In this document: one piece after another, positions 57,045-64,000 of the stretch | Numbering within the stretch: the first letter of the stretch is position 1 | Layout of the letters: every line of letters starts with the position of its first letter | NCBI RefSeq assembly: GCF_900445235.1 | Contig: NZ_UFSM01000001.1 | Span: 372,001-436,000, forward strand | DNA length: 64,000 bases | DNA from: Aminobacter aminovorans | GTDB lineage: Bacteria; Pseudomonadota; Alphaproteobacteria; Rhizobiales; Rhizobiaceae | Direction: 5' to 3' | Notes under the pieces: model-generated | Seen by the model: only the letters and a program-made list of their open reading frames with translations | Database searches by the model: none | What the model was told of the DNA's origin: nothing | Made by a program: the position numbers and the translations under genes

Positions 57045-57068
57045 CTCCGGCATCGGACGGTGCCGGAG
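57045..57068. terminator. hairpin between convergent gabT and tetR
   Basis: CTCCGGCA at 57045-57052 and TGCCGGAG at 57061-57068 form a perfect 8-bp stem, 26 bp after gabT and overlapping the start of the gap before the TetR stop. Confidence 0.6.
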
Positions 57069-57074
57069 CCAAGC

Positions 57075-57698
57075 TCAGTCCGAGATCATCAGGTAGGCGC
57101 GTACCAGCCGGATCAGCTCCTGCTTCAGCTCCTCGGAGTCGAGCATGCCGCGACGGGCAGCGTTGTGCACGACACCGTTCATCAGGTCGGAAAGCATCAT
57201 GCCGGCGAGCCGCTCATTCGCCCCAGACCGCGATGCCCGGAAGGCAGCGACAGCGGCGGCGTAGTGCCCGAGATATTCGGCCTCGAACGCGCTGTTGGGA
57301 TCCCTCATGCTCTCGGAACTCCGTGCCTCGTCTAGAAGCTTGCGGTGCAGCCCCGGATTGATGCTGTGCGCCGCAAACATGTCGCGCACCAGATCCTCGG
57401 CAAATTGCTCGACGGTCTTTCCTTCGCGCAGTGATCCGCGCATCACGGCGAGGCAATCGTCGAGATGACGCCGGCGAATGGCCTCGACCAGTGATTGCTT
57501 GTCGGGAAAGTACTGGTAGAGCGATCCGATGCTGACGCCCGCCAGTTCGGCGACCTTGTTGGTGCTGAAATCGTCCCAGCCCTTCTCGCTCAGAATGTGA
57601 GCCCCGGCCTCGATGATTGCGTCGACGGTCGCCTGCGAACGGCCCTGTCGTGGCAGCTTGCGCATCGGGGAGTTCGATTTCGCAATGCGAGTAGACAC
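57075..57698 (-). CDS. TetR-family regulator
   Basis: A 207-aa repressor. The helix-turn-helix is ATVDAIIEAGAHILSEKGWDDFSTNKVAELAGVSIGSLYQYFPDK in outline (residues about 23-67); the C-terminal ligand domain is unspecific. The GTG at 57698 is used; ATG 57665, giving a start at MRKLPRQG, is equally possible since neither has a clear ribosome site. It is divergent from the DinB gene across 66 bp, its probable target. Confidence 0.85.
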   Translation of the reverse strand: MSTRIAKSNSPMRKLPRQGRSQATVDAIIEAGAHILSEKGWDDFSTNKVAELAGVSIGSLYQYFPDKQSLVEAIRRRHLDDCLAVMRGSLREGKTVEQFAEDLVRDMFAAHSINPGLHRKLLDEARSSESMRDPNSAFEAEYLGHYAAAVAAFRASRSGANERLAGMMLSDLMNGVVHNAARRGMLDSEELKQELIRLVRAYLMISD

Positions 57699-57764
57699 CA
57701 GGGCTGCTCCGGACGATCATCGGGACGTTACTCACATTTGCACGCAGACAAAAGGAGCCTGGCG

Positions 57765-58289
57765 ATGAGCGGTCTTCTGCGCACCATGTTCGGCTATCAC
57801 GCCTGGGCCAACGCCGACCTGTTCGGCAAGCTGGAGGAGCTCGACCCCGAGCGGCATCAAGCCGATCTGGCCAAGGCGTTGCGGCTGATCAGCCATTACC
57901 ATGTGGTCGCACGTATATTCGCCGCCCACCTGACTGCAGACAAGCACGGCTACACCGCCGACAATGTCGAGGAAACACCCGCGCTGGCCGACCTTCGATC
58001 GGCTGTCGCCGGGTCGGACCAATGGTATCTCGACTATGTCGAGCACATACGCTCAGACCAGCTGGCCGAGCGGGTGGCATTCGTCTTCACCGATGGCGAC
58101 AAGGGTTACATGTCGCGCGAGGAGATGCTGAGCCATGTGATCCTGCACGGCGGCTATCACCGCGGCGAGGTCGGTCGCATCCTGTCGCAGCTTTCCATCA
58201 CGCCGCCCTGGGACACACTCGCCGTGTATCTCCACCAGACGGAACCGTCGCGCCGCATGCAAGGCCGACACGTGTCAAAGACTGCCTAG
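57765..58289 (+). CDS. DinB-family metal-dependent protein
   Basis: A 174-aa four-helix protein of the DinB/YfiT type. The likely metal ligands are His45 or His46 (SHYHVVARIF), and the late pair HVILHGGYHRGEVGR, the family HxxxH motif. These enzymes are thiol transferases or hydrolases of unknown substrate. AAAGGAGCC precedes the ATG at 57765. Confidence 0.88.
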   Translation: MSGLLRTMFGYHAWANADLFGKLEELDPERHQADLAKALRLISHYHVVARIFAAHLTADKHGYTADNVEETPALADLRSAVAGSDQWYLDYVEHIRSDQLAERVAFVFTDGDKGYMSREEMLSHVILHGGYHRGEVGRILSQLSITPPWDTLAVYLHQTEPSRRMQGRHVSKTA

Positions 58290-58315
58290 CCACGATACTT
58301 CGGCGCCTTATGTCA

Positions 58316-59548
58316 TCACCCCGCCGGCAGCGCAGCCAGCGCCGCCTTCAGCGCCTCGGCGCCGCCCGCCACCTGCTCCGGCGTCGGCGAGAAGCGGAGG
58401 CCGAGCATCTTGCGGCCGAGCATGTGGTCAGCGGGGCGGTTGAGGGATTCGATGGCTACGAGACGGTCGCCGATGAAATGATAAACCGAGAAGCGGTTCT
58501 CGGCCGGATCGCCCGACAGGATCTGGCGGTCGCTGCCCGAGGTCAGGCCGACCATCTGTAGCTTCATATCGCCGATGTCGGACCAGAACCACGGCACAGC
58601 GGCATAGTCACCGGGATGACCAAGAACCGTGCGGGCGGCGAGCTTGGCCTGGTCGGTGGCGTTCTGCACCGATTCCAGCCTGACATCACCACCGGTCTGC
58701 CAGTGCCGGTAGCTGGCATTGTCGCCAATGGCGAGGATCTCAGCCACAGAGCTGCGCATCGCCGTGTCGACGCGGATACCGTTGGCGATCGTCAGCCCCG
58801 CCGTCTCGGCCAGTTCGACATTAGGCACGACGCCGATGCCTGTTATCACCATTTTCGCCGGCAGGTGTTCGCCAGCCGAGGTCAGCACGCCCGAGACATG
58901 GCCATTCTCGCCTTCGATGCGCTCGATAGTGGTCTTGAGCAGGATGCGGACACCTGCCGCCGTCAGGCGCTGGCGCACATGTTCGGCGATCAGGGGTGCC
59001 ACCGCGCGCCCGAGCAGGCGGTCGAGCGCCTCGATCACCGTGACCTTGCGGCCGCCGGCGGCCAGCGTGGCCGCGATCTCCAGGCCGATGAAGCCGCCAC
59101 CGATGACGACGACCTCCTCGCAGGCAGCGCTTTGTTCGCGGATCAGCCGGGCATCGGCCACCGAGCGCAGCGACAGCACACCTGCAAGATCTGCGCCCGG
59201 CAACGGCAGCGCGCGCGGGCGCGAGCCGGTGGCAAGGATCAGGTGGTCATAGGCAAGGTCGCCGCCACCGGCGAGTTCGAGCCGGCGCGCGGCAGCATCG
59301 ATGCGTTGGACCAGCGTCCCAGGCCTGAAGTCGATCGTGTGGCCGGTGTAGAATACCTCGCCGCGCAAGGGCTGCGGCTGGGCGACTGCATCCTTGATGA
59401 AGGTCTTGGACAGCGGCGGCTTGTGATAGGGCAGCTCCTTCTCGTCGCCGAGCAGGATGACCTGGCCGTCATAACCCTCCTCACGGAGGCTGGCTGCAGC
59501 CTGCACGCCGGCATGGCCGGCCCCGACAATCACCACACCGTTCTTCAT
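58316..59548 (-). CDS. ferredoxin reductase-like FAD/NAD(P) oxidoreductase
   Basis: A 410-aa flavoprotein of the putidaredoxin/rhodocoxin reductase family. It has two Rossmann motifs, VVIVGAGHAGVQAAASLRE (FAD) and VVVIGGGFIGLEIAATL (NADH), the ATGSRPR linker and EILAIGDNA near residue 280. It reduces a 2Fe-2S ferredoxin for a P450 or dioxygenase; no such partner is adjacent. The ATG at 59548 has AGAGGCGAGC upstream and begins at the FAD motif. Confidence 0.9.
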   Translation of the reverse strand: MKNGVVIVGAGHAGVQAAASLREEGYDGQVILLGDEKELPYHKPPLSKTFIKDAVAQPQPLRGEVFYTGHTIDFRPGTLVQRIDAAARRLELAGGGDLAYDHLILATGSRPRALPLPGADLAGVLSLRSVADARLIREQSAACEEVVVIGGGFIGLEIAATLAAGGRKVTVIEALDRLLGRAVAPLIAEHVRQRLTAAGVRILLKTTIERIEGENGHVSGVLTSAGEHLPAKMVITGIGVVPNVELAETAGLTIANGIRVDTAMRSSVAEILAIGDNASYRHWQTGGDVRLESVQNATDQAKLAARTVLGHPGDYAAVPWFWSDIGDMKLQMVGLTSGSDRQILSGDPAENRFSVYHFIGDRLVAIESLNRPADHMLGRKMLGLRFSPTPEQVAGGAEALKAALAALPAG

Positions 59549-59817
59549 GCTCGCCTCTGCAACACCGGAAACCTCTACCGAAATGACCGCTAGGGGCTTC
59601 CGCCGCAAGGGGCCATGACGTGATTTCATGGCTGACAGGCAGTATTTCATGGCCGAAAGGCGGGCAGGATCGTGCCAGGCACAGCACCCTGCCGACGCCG
59701 CATCGCGGCGCTACCTGATGTCGCAGCGGATTGCCGATACGTCTCGCCACGTCCCGTGCCATGTCTCGACAAATCAACAGCTTGGCCGGAAGAAGCCAAG
59801 CTAAACTGGACAAAATC

Positions 59818-59838
59818 AGTTTAGAATCATTCTAAACT
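59818..59838. promoter_or_regulatory. perfect ICE box (Irr/Fur-type iron operator)
   Basis: AGTTTAGAA, TCA, TTCTAAACT: a perfect palindrome with 9-bp arms matching the iron control element bound by Irr in rhizobia. It precedes the imelysin-bacterioferritin operon and is 270 bp from the divergent reductase. Placement upstream of the candidate promoter rather than over it is unusual for simple repression. Confidence 0.8.
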
Positions 59839-59872
59839 ATTGATCCCGCTACGCTTTTTGCCCGGAATTGCG

Positions 59873-59900
59873 TTGACTTTTGATGCCACTCGGCTTTTAT
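59873..59900 (+). promoter_or_regulatory. candidate promoter of the iron operon
   Basis: TTGACT at 59873-59878, 16-bp spacer, TTTTAT at 59895-59900, beginning 35 bp after the ICE box. It predicts a 5' leader of about 270 nt before the imelysin start. Confidence 0.4.
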
Positions 59901-60175
59901 GAAGTCGTGCTTCACAGCGCCTGTCTTTGATGTCTGGGCCTTTAACCCTTTCGATTGGAGCTATCTGGGTGCCTGCCTTCGTCGAACCGCGCCATGGCGC
60001 GGCTGCTTGCAGCATGGTCGCGCTGCGCCCCACCAGGGCCTCGAACCACGCGCATATCCGAGGCCGGATCGCCCCTGAGCTTTCTTTCGATGCCATGCCG
60101 CCGATCCAGCAAAGTGCTGACGGCACACGATTTTTCGGCGCTTGCCGGCGCCAACTGGTTCACTGAGGAGAGACC

Positions 60176-61480
60176 ATGCCTGCATCCATCTCGCGCAACC
60201 GTCACTACGGCAGGCTCGCCGCCATTGCCGCGACGACCGCGCTGACCGCCGCGATTTTCGTGCTGCCGGCCAAGGCCGCGACCGACGCCAAGGCCGTCCT
60301 CACCACCTATTCCGACATCGCGCTCGCCAAGTACGAGGACTCGCTGACCACGGCCAAGGCGCTCGACACAGCTATCGAAGCGCTGATCGCCAAGCCGTCG
60401 GACGAGACGCTGAAGGCGGCGCGCGATGCCTGGAAGGCGGCGCGCATTCCCTACCAGCAGACGGAAGTCTACCGCTTCGGCAACGCAATCGTCGACGACT
60501 GGGAAGGCCGTGTGAACGCATGGCCGCTCGACGAAGGCCTGATCGACTATGTCGACAAGGGCTATGGCACCGAATCCGACGAGAACTCGCTTTACACCGC
60601 AAATGTCATCGCCAACCCGTCGATCGAGATCAACGGCCAGAAGGTCGATGCCTCCAAGATCACGCCGGAACTGCTATCCGGCACGCTGCAGGAAGCCGGC
60701 GGCATCGAGGCCAACGTGGCCAGCGGCTACCATGCCATCGAATTCCTGCTCTGGGGCCAAGACCTGAACGGCACCGGACCCGGCGCCGGCACCCGTCCCT
60801 ACACCGACTATGACACTGCCAACTGCACCGGCGGCAATTGCGACCGCCGTGGCCAGTATCTGAACGCCGCTTCCGACCTGCTCGTCGCCGATCTCGAAGA
60901 GATGGTCGGCAACTGGAAGGCCGACGGTGCTGCCCGCAAGGCGCTTCTCGACGGTGACGCCAAGGCTGGCATTTCCACCATCCTGACCGGCATGGGCTCG
61001 TTGTCCTATGGCGAGCTGGCCGGCGAGCGCATGAAACTCGGCCTGTTGCTGCACGATCCGGAAGAGGAGCATGACTGCTTCTCCGACAACACCCACATCT
61101 CGCACCTCTACGACGCCGTCGGCATCCGCAACGCCTATCACGGCAGCTACAAGCGCATCGACGGCTCGATCGTCGAAGGCCCGTCGGTCTCCGACATGGT
61201 CAAGGACGCGGACGCAACGCTCGACACCGAGCTCAGCGGCAAGCTGGATGCGACGGTTGCCAAGATGGAAGCCATCCAGGCCCGGGCCGTCGGCGGCGAG
61301 GCCTATGACCAGCAGATCGGCGAAGGCAATGCCGAAGGCAACGCCACCGTGCAGGCTGCCATCGACGCCCTCGTCGACCAGACCAAGTCGATCGAGCGCG
61401 CCGTTGCCGCGCTCAAGCTCGACGCCATCGCATTCGAAGGTTCGGACAGCCTCGATTCGCCTGACAAGGTCTTCCAGTGA
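60176..61480 (+). CDS. imelysin family protein (peptidase M75, iron-regulated)
   Basis: A 434-aa exported protein. The signal peptide spans residues 1-35 (AIAATTALTAAIFVLPAKAA). The imelysin GxHxxE motif is Gly184-Tyr-His186-Ala-Ile-Glu189, within SGYHAIEFLLWGQD. Family members (IrpA, ICMP, EfeO-related) take part in iron handling in the periplasm or outer membrane; the peptidase role is doubtful. CTGAGGAGAG precedes the ATG. First gene of the iron operon. Confidence 0.92.
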   Translation: MPASISRNRHYGRLAAIAATTALTAAIFVLPAKAATDAKAVLTTYSDIALAKYEDSLTTAKALDTAIEALIAKPSDETLKAARDAWKAARIPYQQTEVYRFGNAIVDDWEGRVNAWPLDEGLIDYVDKGYGTESDENSLYTANVIANPSIEINGQKVDASKITPELLSGTLQEAGGIEANVASGYHAIEFLLWGQDLNGTGPGAGTRPYTDYDTANCTGGNCDRRGQYLNAASDLLVADLEEMVGNWKADGAARKALLDGDAKAGISTILTGMGSLSYGELAGERMKLGLLLHDPEEEHDCFSDNTHISHLYDAVGIRNAYHGSYKRIDGSIVEGPSVSDMVKDADATLDTELSGKLDATVAKMEAIQARAVGGEAYDQQIGEGNAEGNATVQAAIDALVDQTKSIERAVAALKLDAIAFEGSDSLDSPDKVFQ

Positions 61481-61511
61481 GGGGCTACTGCGCCTAACTT
61501 TCTCTAGCCAC

Positions 61512-61537
61512 ACGGCGCGCCAAAGGGAGCGCGCCGT
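61512..61537. terminator. 9-bp GC hairpin between imelysin and bfd
   Basis: ACGGCGCGC at 61512-61520 pairs with GCGCGCCGT at 61529-61537, loop of eight bases. No U-tract follows; it may be attenuating or stabilising rather than a full terminator. Confidence 0.4.
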
Positions 61538-61558
61538 CAGCCACGGTCATTCGAAACC

Positions 61559-61870
61559 ATGCTCATATGCCATTGCAATCTGATTACCCAAAAGGAGATC
61601 GAAGACACAATCGTCGAGCTTTTGGACCGCGACCCGTGGACACTGATCGTGCCCGCGAAGGTCTATCATACGCTGCAAAAGCGAGGACGTTGTTGCGGCT
61701 GCTTCCCAAATGTGGTCGAAACGATAATTCGGGTCACCGAAGCTTATCACGCTCGTTCTGGAGCGGGCGAGATGGATGTCGTTTCACACCTGGACCGCGT
61801 CAGAGAGTTGCGCGTTCAATTTGGGAGCAAGGCAAATGAAGGGCGAAAAACAGGTCATCGAGCGGCTTAA
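61559..61870 (+). CDS. bfd: bacterioferritin-associated ferredoxin
   Basis: A 103-aa BFD-type 2Fe-2S protein. Cluster ligands are Cys4, Cys6 and Cys45, Cys48 (RGRCCGCF). Bfd docks on bacterioferritin and reduces the stored ferric core to release iron. The C-terminal 40 residues are beyond the usual 64-residue core and include the segment that overlaps bfr. No strong ribosome site is visible at ATG 61559. Confidence 0.9.
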   Translation: MLICHCNLITQKEIEDTIVELLDRDPWTLIVPAKVYHTLQKRGRCCGCFPNVVETIIRVTEAYHARSGAGEMDVVSHLDRVRELRVQFGSKANEGRKTGHRAA

Positions 61871-62321
61871 CGAGGCACTTTTCCTCGAGCTAGGCGCCGT
61901 CAACCAGTATTGGGTGCACTACCGCCTGCTTGAAGATTGGGGCTACGGCAAGCTCGCCAAGAAGGAGCGCGAAGAATCGATCGAGGAGATGCATCACGCC
62001 GACAAGCTGATCGCACGCATCATTTTCCTCGAAGGCCATCCCAACCTGCAGTCTATCTCGCCGCTTCGCATCGGCCAGAACGTCAAGGAAGTGCTCGAGA
62101 GCGATCTCGCCGGTGAATATGACGCCCGCACCTCCTACAAGAAATCCAGGGACATCTGCTCCCAGCATGGCGACTACGTATCGATGAAGCTCTTCGAGGA
62201 ACTGCTCGCCGACGAGGAAGGTCACATCGACTTCCTCGAGACCCAGTTGCAGTTGCTCGGCGAGATCGGCGACGAGAAATACGGCCAGCTCAACGCCGAA
62301 CCAGCTGACAAGGCCGAATAG
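61836..62321 (+). CDS. bfr: bacterioferritin
   Basis: A 161-aa heme ferritin of standard length. All ferroxidase residues are at their classic numbers: Glu18, Glu51, His54, Glu94, Glu127, His130; the heme ligand is Met52 (EEMHHADK), and Tyr25 is kept. It stores iron in a 24-mer in the cytoplasm. ATG 61836 follows GGGAGCAAGG and lies inside bfd, overlapping it by 35 bp in another frame. Confidence 0.96.
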   Translation: MKGEKQVIERLNEALFLELGAVNQYWVHYRLLEDWGYGKLAKKEREESIEEMHHADKLIARIIFLEGHPNLQSISPLRIGQNVKEVLESDLAGEYDARTSYKKSRDICSQHGDYVSMKLFEELLADEEGHIDFLETQLQLLGEIGDEKYGQLNAEPADKAE

Positions 62322-62392
62322 GGCATGCCGGAATGCGGCGCACTTTTCTGAACACGCGCCGCGCACCTACCGGCAAATTTCCCGATGACCAC

Positions 62393-63943
62393 ATGAGAAA
62401 AACGCGGAGCGCAGATGCGCTTCGCCTTCTGCTGCTGGCCAGCCTGACGCTGGCTCTGCATGCGACAGCGGCGATTTCAGGCGATGCGGCTCCCGCAGGG
62501 CTTGCCACCGAGCGCACCGACCTCAATCCCAAGGACAAGGCGCGCGTCGAAAAGATCGTCCGGCCGACCACCGATTTCACCAAGCCCGAGCAGTTCGAGC
62601 GCATGCAGGGCGGCGCCGGCACCTCGGAAAAGCGTGTCAATCAGGATGCGTTTTCACAATCCTCGGCCAACATCACCTTCGAGGAGGAAGGCACCTTCAA
62701 GCTGGGCAACGGCATGTTCCGCAAGCTTTGGGTGTCGTCGCCGTCGTCGACGCAGGCCTCCGACGGGCTCGGGCCGTTGTTCAACGCCCGCGCCTGCCAG
62801 AGCTGTCATCTCAAGGACGGCCGCGGCCATCCGCCGGAAGGCAGCAGCGACGCAACCTCGATGTTCCTCAGGCTTGCCCGCACGGCGGAGACGGCAGAGG
62901 AAAAGGCCGCGATCGCCGAGCGCAAGGTGCTGAATTTCCCCGATCCGGTCTATGGCGGTCAGTTCCAGGACCTTGCCGTGCCCGGCCTCAAAAGCGAAGG
63001 CCGGATGGTGATTTCCTACCAGCAGTTTCCGGTCCAGCTCTCTGACACCATGACGACGCTGCGCTGGCCGATCTATTCGGTGACCGACCTCGGTTATGGT
63101 CCGATGGATCCGAAGACCACCCTGTCGCCACGCCTCACGCCGCCGATGATCGGCCTTGGCCTCGTCGAGCAGATCCACCCCGCCGACATCCTTGCCAATG
63201 CCGATCCCAACGACAAGGACGGCGACGGCATATCGGGCAAGGCCTCGATCGTGCGCGACCACAAATCAGGCGAACTGACGCTCGGCCGCTTCGGCTGGAA
63301 GGCCTCGGCGCCGTCGATCCGCCAGCAATCGGCCGATGCCTTCGCCGGCGACATCGGCATCTCGACGCCCGACGTGCCCAAGCACTGGGGCGACTGCACC
63401 AAGGGCCAGACGGCATGCCTGGAGATGCCCAACGGCGTGCAGGAGCGGCTCGGCGGCAGCGAAGCCCCCGACCCGATCATGGATCTGGTCACCTTCTATT
63501 CGCAGAACCTGGCGGTGCCGGCCCGGCGCGACATCGACGACCCGCAGGTGCTGCGCGGCAAGAAGATGTTCTACGAAGCCGGCTGCGCTTCCTGCCACAC
63601 GCCGAAATTCGTCACCCGCCGCGACACCCCCAACAAGGCGCAGTCGTTCCAGCTGATCTGGCCCTATTCCGACTTCCTGCTGCACGACATGGGCGACGAA
63701 CTCGGCGACGGCCAGCAGGTCGGCGACGCCGGCGGAAACGAATGGCGCACGCCGCCGCTGTGGGGCATCGGCCTGACCCATACCGTCAATGGCCACACCT
63801 TCTTTCTGCATGATGGCCGGGCCCGCAACCTCAGCGAGGCGATCCTCTGGCACGGTGGCGAAGGCCAGACGTCACGCGACCACTTTGCCGCGCTGCCGGC
63901 GCAAGACCGCGATGCGCTGGTCAAATTCCTGGAGTCGCTGTGA
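62393..63943 (+). CDS. di-heme c-type cytochrome oxidoreductase (DUF1111 family)
   Basis: A 516-aa periplasmic protein. The signal peptide (LRLLLLASLTLALHATAA) follows ATG 62393; the earlier ATG at 62333 would add twenty unneeded residues. Two heme-binding CxxCH sites are C135-x2-CH139 (ACQSCHLKDGRGHP) and C398-x2-CH402 (GCASCHTPKF). The family, sometimes called thiol oxidoreductase, recurs with imelysins in iron-regulated operons, perhaps as a redox partner for iron uptake. It overlaps the next gene as TGATG. Confidence 0.88.
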   Translation: MRKTRSADALRLLLLASLTLALHATAAISGDAAPAGLATERTDLNPKDKARVEKIVRPTTDFTKPEQFERMQGGAGTSEKRVNQDAFSQSSANITFEEEGTFKLGNGMFRKLWVSSPSSTQASDGLGPLFNARACQSCHLKDGRGHPPEGSSDATSMFLRLARTAETAEEKAAIAERKVLNFPDPVYGGQFQDLAVPGLKSEGRMVISYQQFPVQLSDTMTTLRWPIYSVTDLGYGPMDPKTTLSPRLTPPMIGLGLVEQIHPADILANADPNDKDGDGISGKASIVRDHKSGELTLGRFGWKASAPSIRQQSADAFAGDIGISTPDVPKHWGDCTKGQTACLEMPNGVQERLGGSEAPDPIMDLVTFYSQNLAVPARRDIDDPQVLRGKKMFYEAGCASCHTPKFVTRRDTPNKAQSFQLIWPYSDFLLHDMGDELGDGQQVGDAGGNEWRTPPLWGIGLTHTVNGHTFFLHDGRARNLSEAILWHGGEGQTSRDHFAALPAQDRDALVKFLESL

Positions 63944-64000
63944 TGGCTGGACGTTCCCTGGCTGCTGCCCTCGCCTTCTGCCTGTTCCTGCCTTCGACCG
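63943..64000 (+). CDS. start of an exported protein (partial)
   Basis: Nineteen codons, beginning MAGRSLAAALAFCLFLPST, look like a signal peptide; the gene runs out of the window. The ATG shares one base with the preceding stop (TGATG). In related operons a second imelysin-family protein follows the di-heme cytochrome, so that is the likely identity, by context only. Confidence 0.6.
   Translation, partial: MAGRSLAAALAFCLFLPST

Larger units (their letters stand above)
59549..60175. other. 627-bp intergenic region with iron-control site and long leader
   Basis: No convincing gene on either strand. It holds a small hairpin (CTTGGC at 59781-59786 with GCCAAG at 59795-59800), the ICE box at 59818-59838, a candidate promoter at 59873-59900 and about 270 bp of leader before imelysin. 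Short frames here have no recognised features. Confidence 0.7.

Noticed and set aside
59840..60175. A small iron-related gene (for example hemP-like) between the ICE box and imelysin.
   Set aside because: Frames of 60-100 codons exist on both strands but none has a ribosome site or recognisable motif; the region is treated as leader.

Overview
The window is high-GC alphaproteobacterial chromosome, most like a Mesorhizobium/Aminobacter-type member of the Rhizobiales. The case rests on gene content (many periplasmic ABC importers, Gfo/Idh dehydrogenases, NagB-II-type amino-sugar genes), a perfect Irr/ICE-type iron box, and paired GC-rich intergenic palindromes of the kind common in rhizobia. 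No rRNA, tRNA, CRISPR array, transposase or phage gene is visible. Almost all of the sequence is tightly packed operons, many joined by ATGA, GTGA or TTGA overlaps.

Layout. 1-2171: agmatinase-family ureohydrolase (cut by the window edge) divergent from a GcvA-like LysR regulator. 2334-3638: pncB. 3991-5439: membrane protein of unknown role. 5593-10376: complete five-gene branched-chain-type ABC importer with a Tat-signal binding protein. 10373-12485 (minus): NhaD/CitM-like antiporter and nicotinamidase PncA. 12696-19718: six-gene operon with a two-polypeptide molybdenum hydroxylase, a 6-hydroxynicotinate-reductase-like Fe-S protein, a UPF0280 protein, a DUF1185 protein and a MarR regulator; with pncA and the importer this looks like a nicotinamide/nicotinate (or related N-heterocycle) catabolic island using the reductive route. 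19787-24328 (minus): ALDH16-type aldehyde dehydrogenase, deoC and fpr. 24515-28583: ATP-dependent hydantoinase/oxoprolinase pair HyuAB, split by a repeat element.

28742-39126 is an amino-sugar locus. A sugar ABC importer, a Gfo/Idh dehydrogenase and a MurQ-like etherase run left; a BadF-type kinase, a GntR regulator, a GlmS-like deaminase and NagA run right. Between them lie two matching copies of a tandem operator. Together the enzymes could take imported GlcNAc or MurNAc to fructose-6-phosphate without a PTS. 39202-45366 (minus): rpe, then a two-gene operon of large exported proteins (beta-propeller-like and DUF11/Cys-repeat) that share a previously unnamed cysteine-rich domain. 45819-52677: ribose-type ABC importer with two permeases, LacI regulator and dehydrogenase. 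52898-59548: a DUF2189 membrane protein, an ECF42-type sigma factor with its DGPF partner, GabT, a TetR regulator, a DinB protein and a ferredoxin-reductase-like flavoprotein.

59818-64000 is an iron locus. A perfect ICE box precedes a long leader, then imelysin, bacterioferritin-associated ferredoxin, bacterioferritin (overlapping its ferredoxin by 35 bp), a di-heme cytochrome and the start of another exported protein cut by the window end.

The best candidates for undescribed biology are the exported pair with the shared domain (40094-45366), the roles of the UPF0280 and DUF1185 proteins in the heterocycle operon, and the possible recruitment of HyuAB as the ring-opening enzyme of that pathway.
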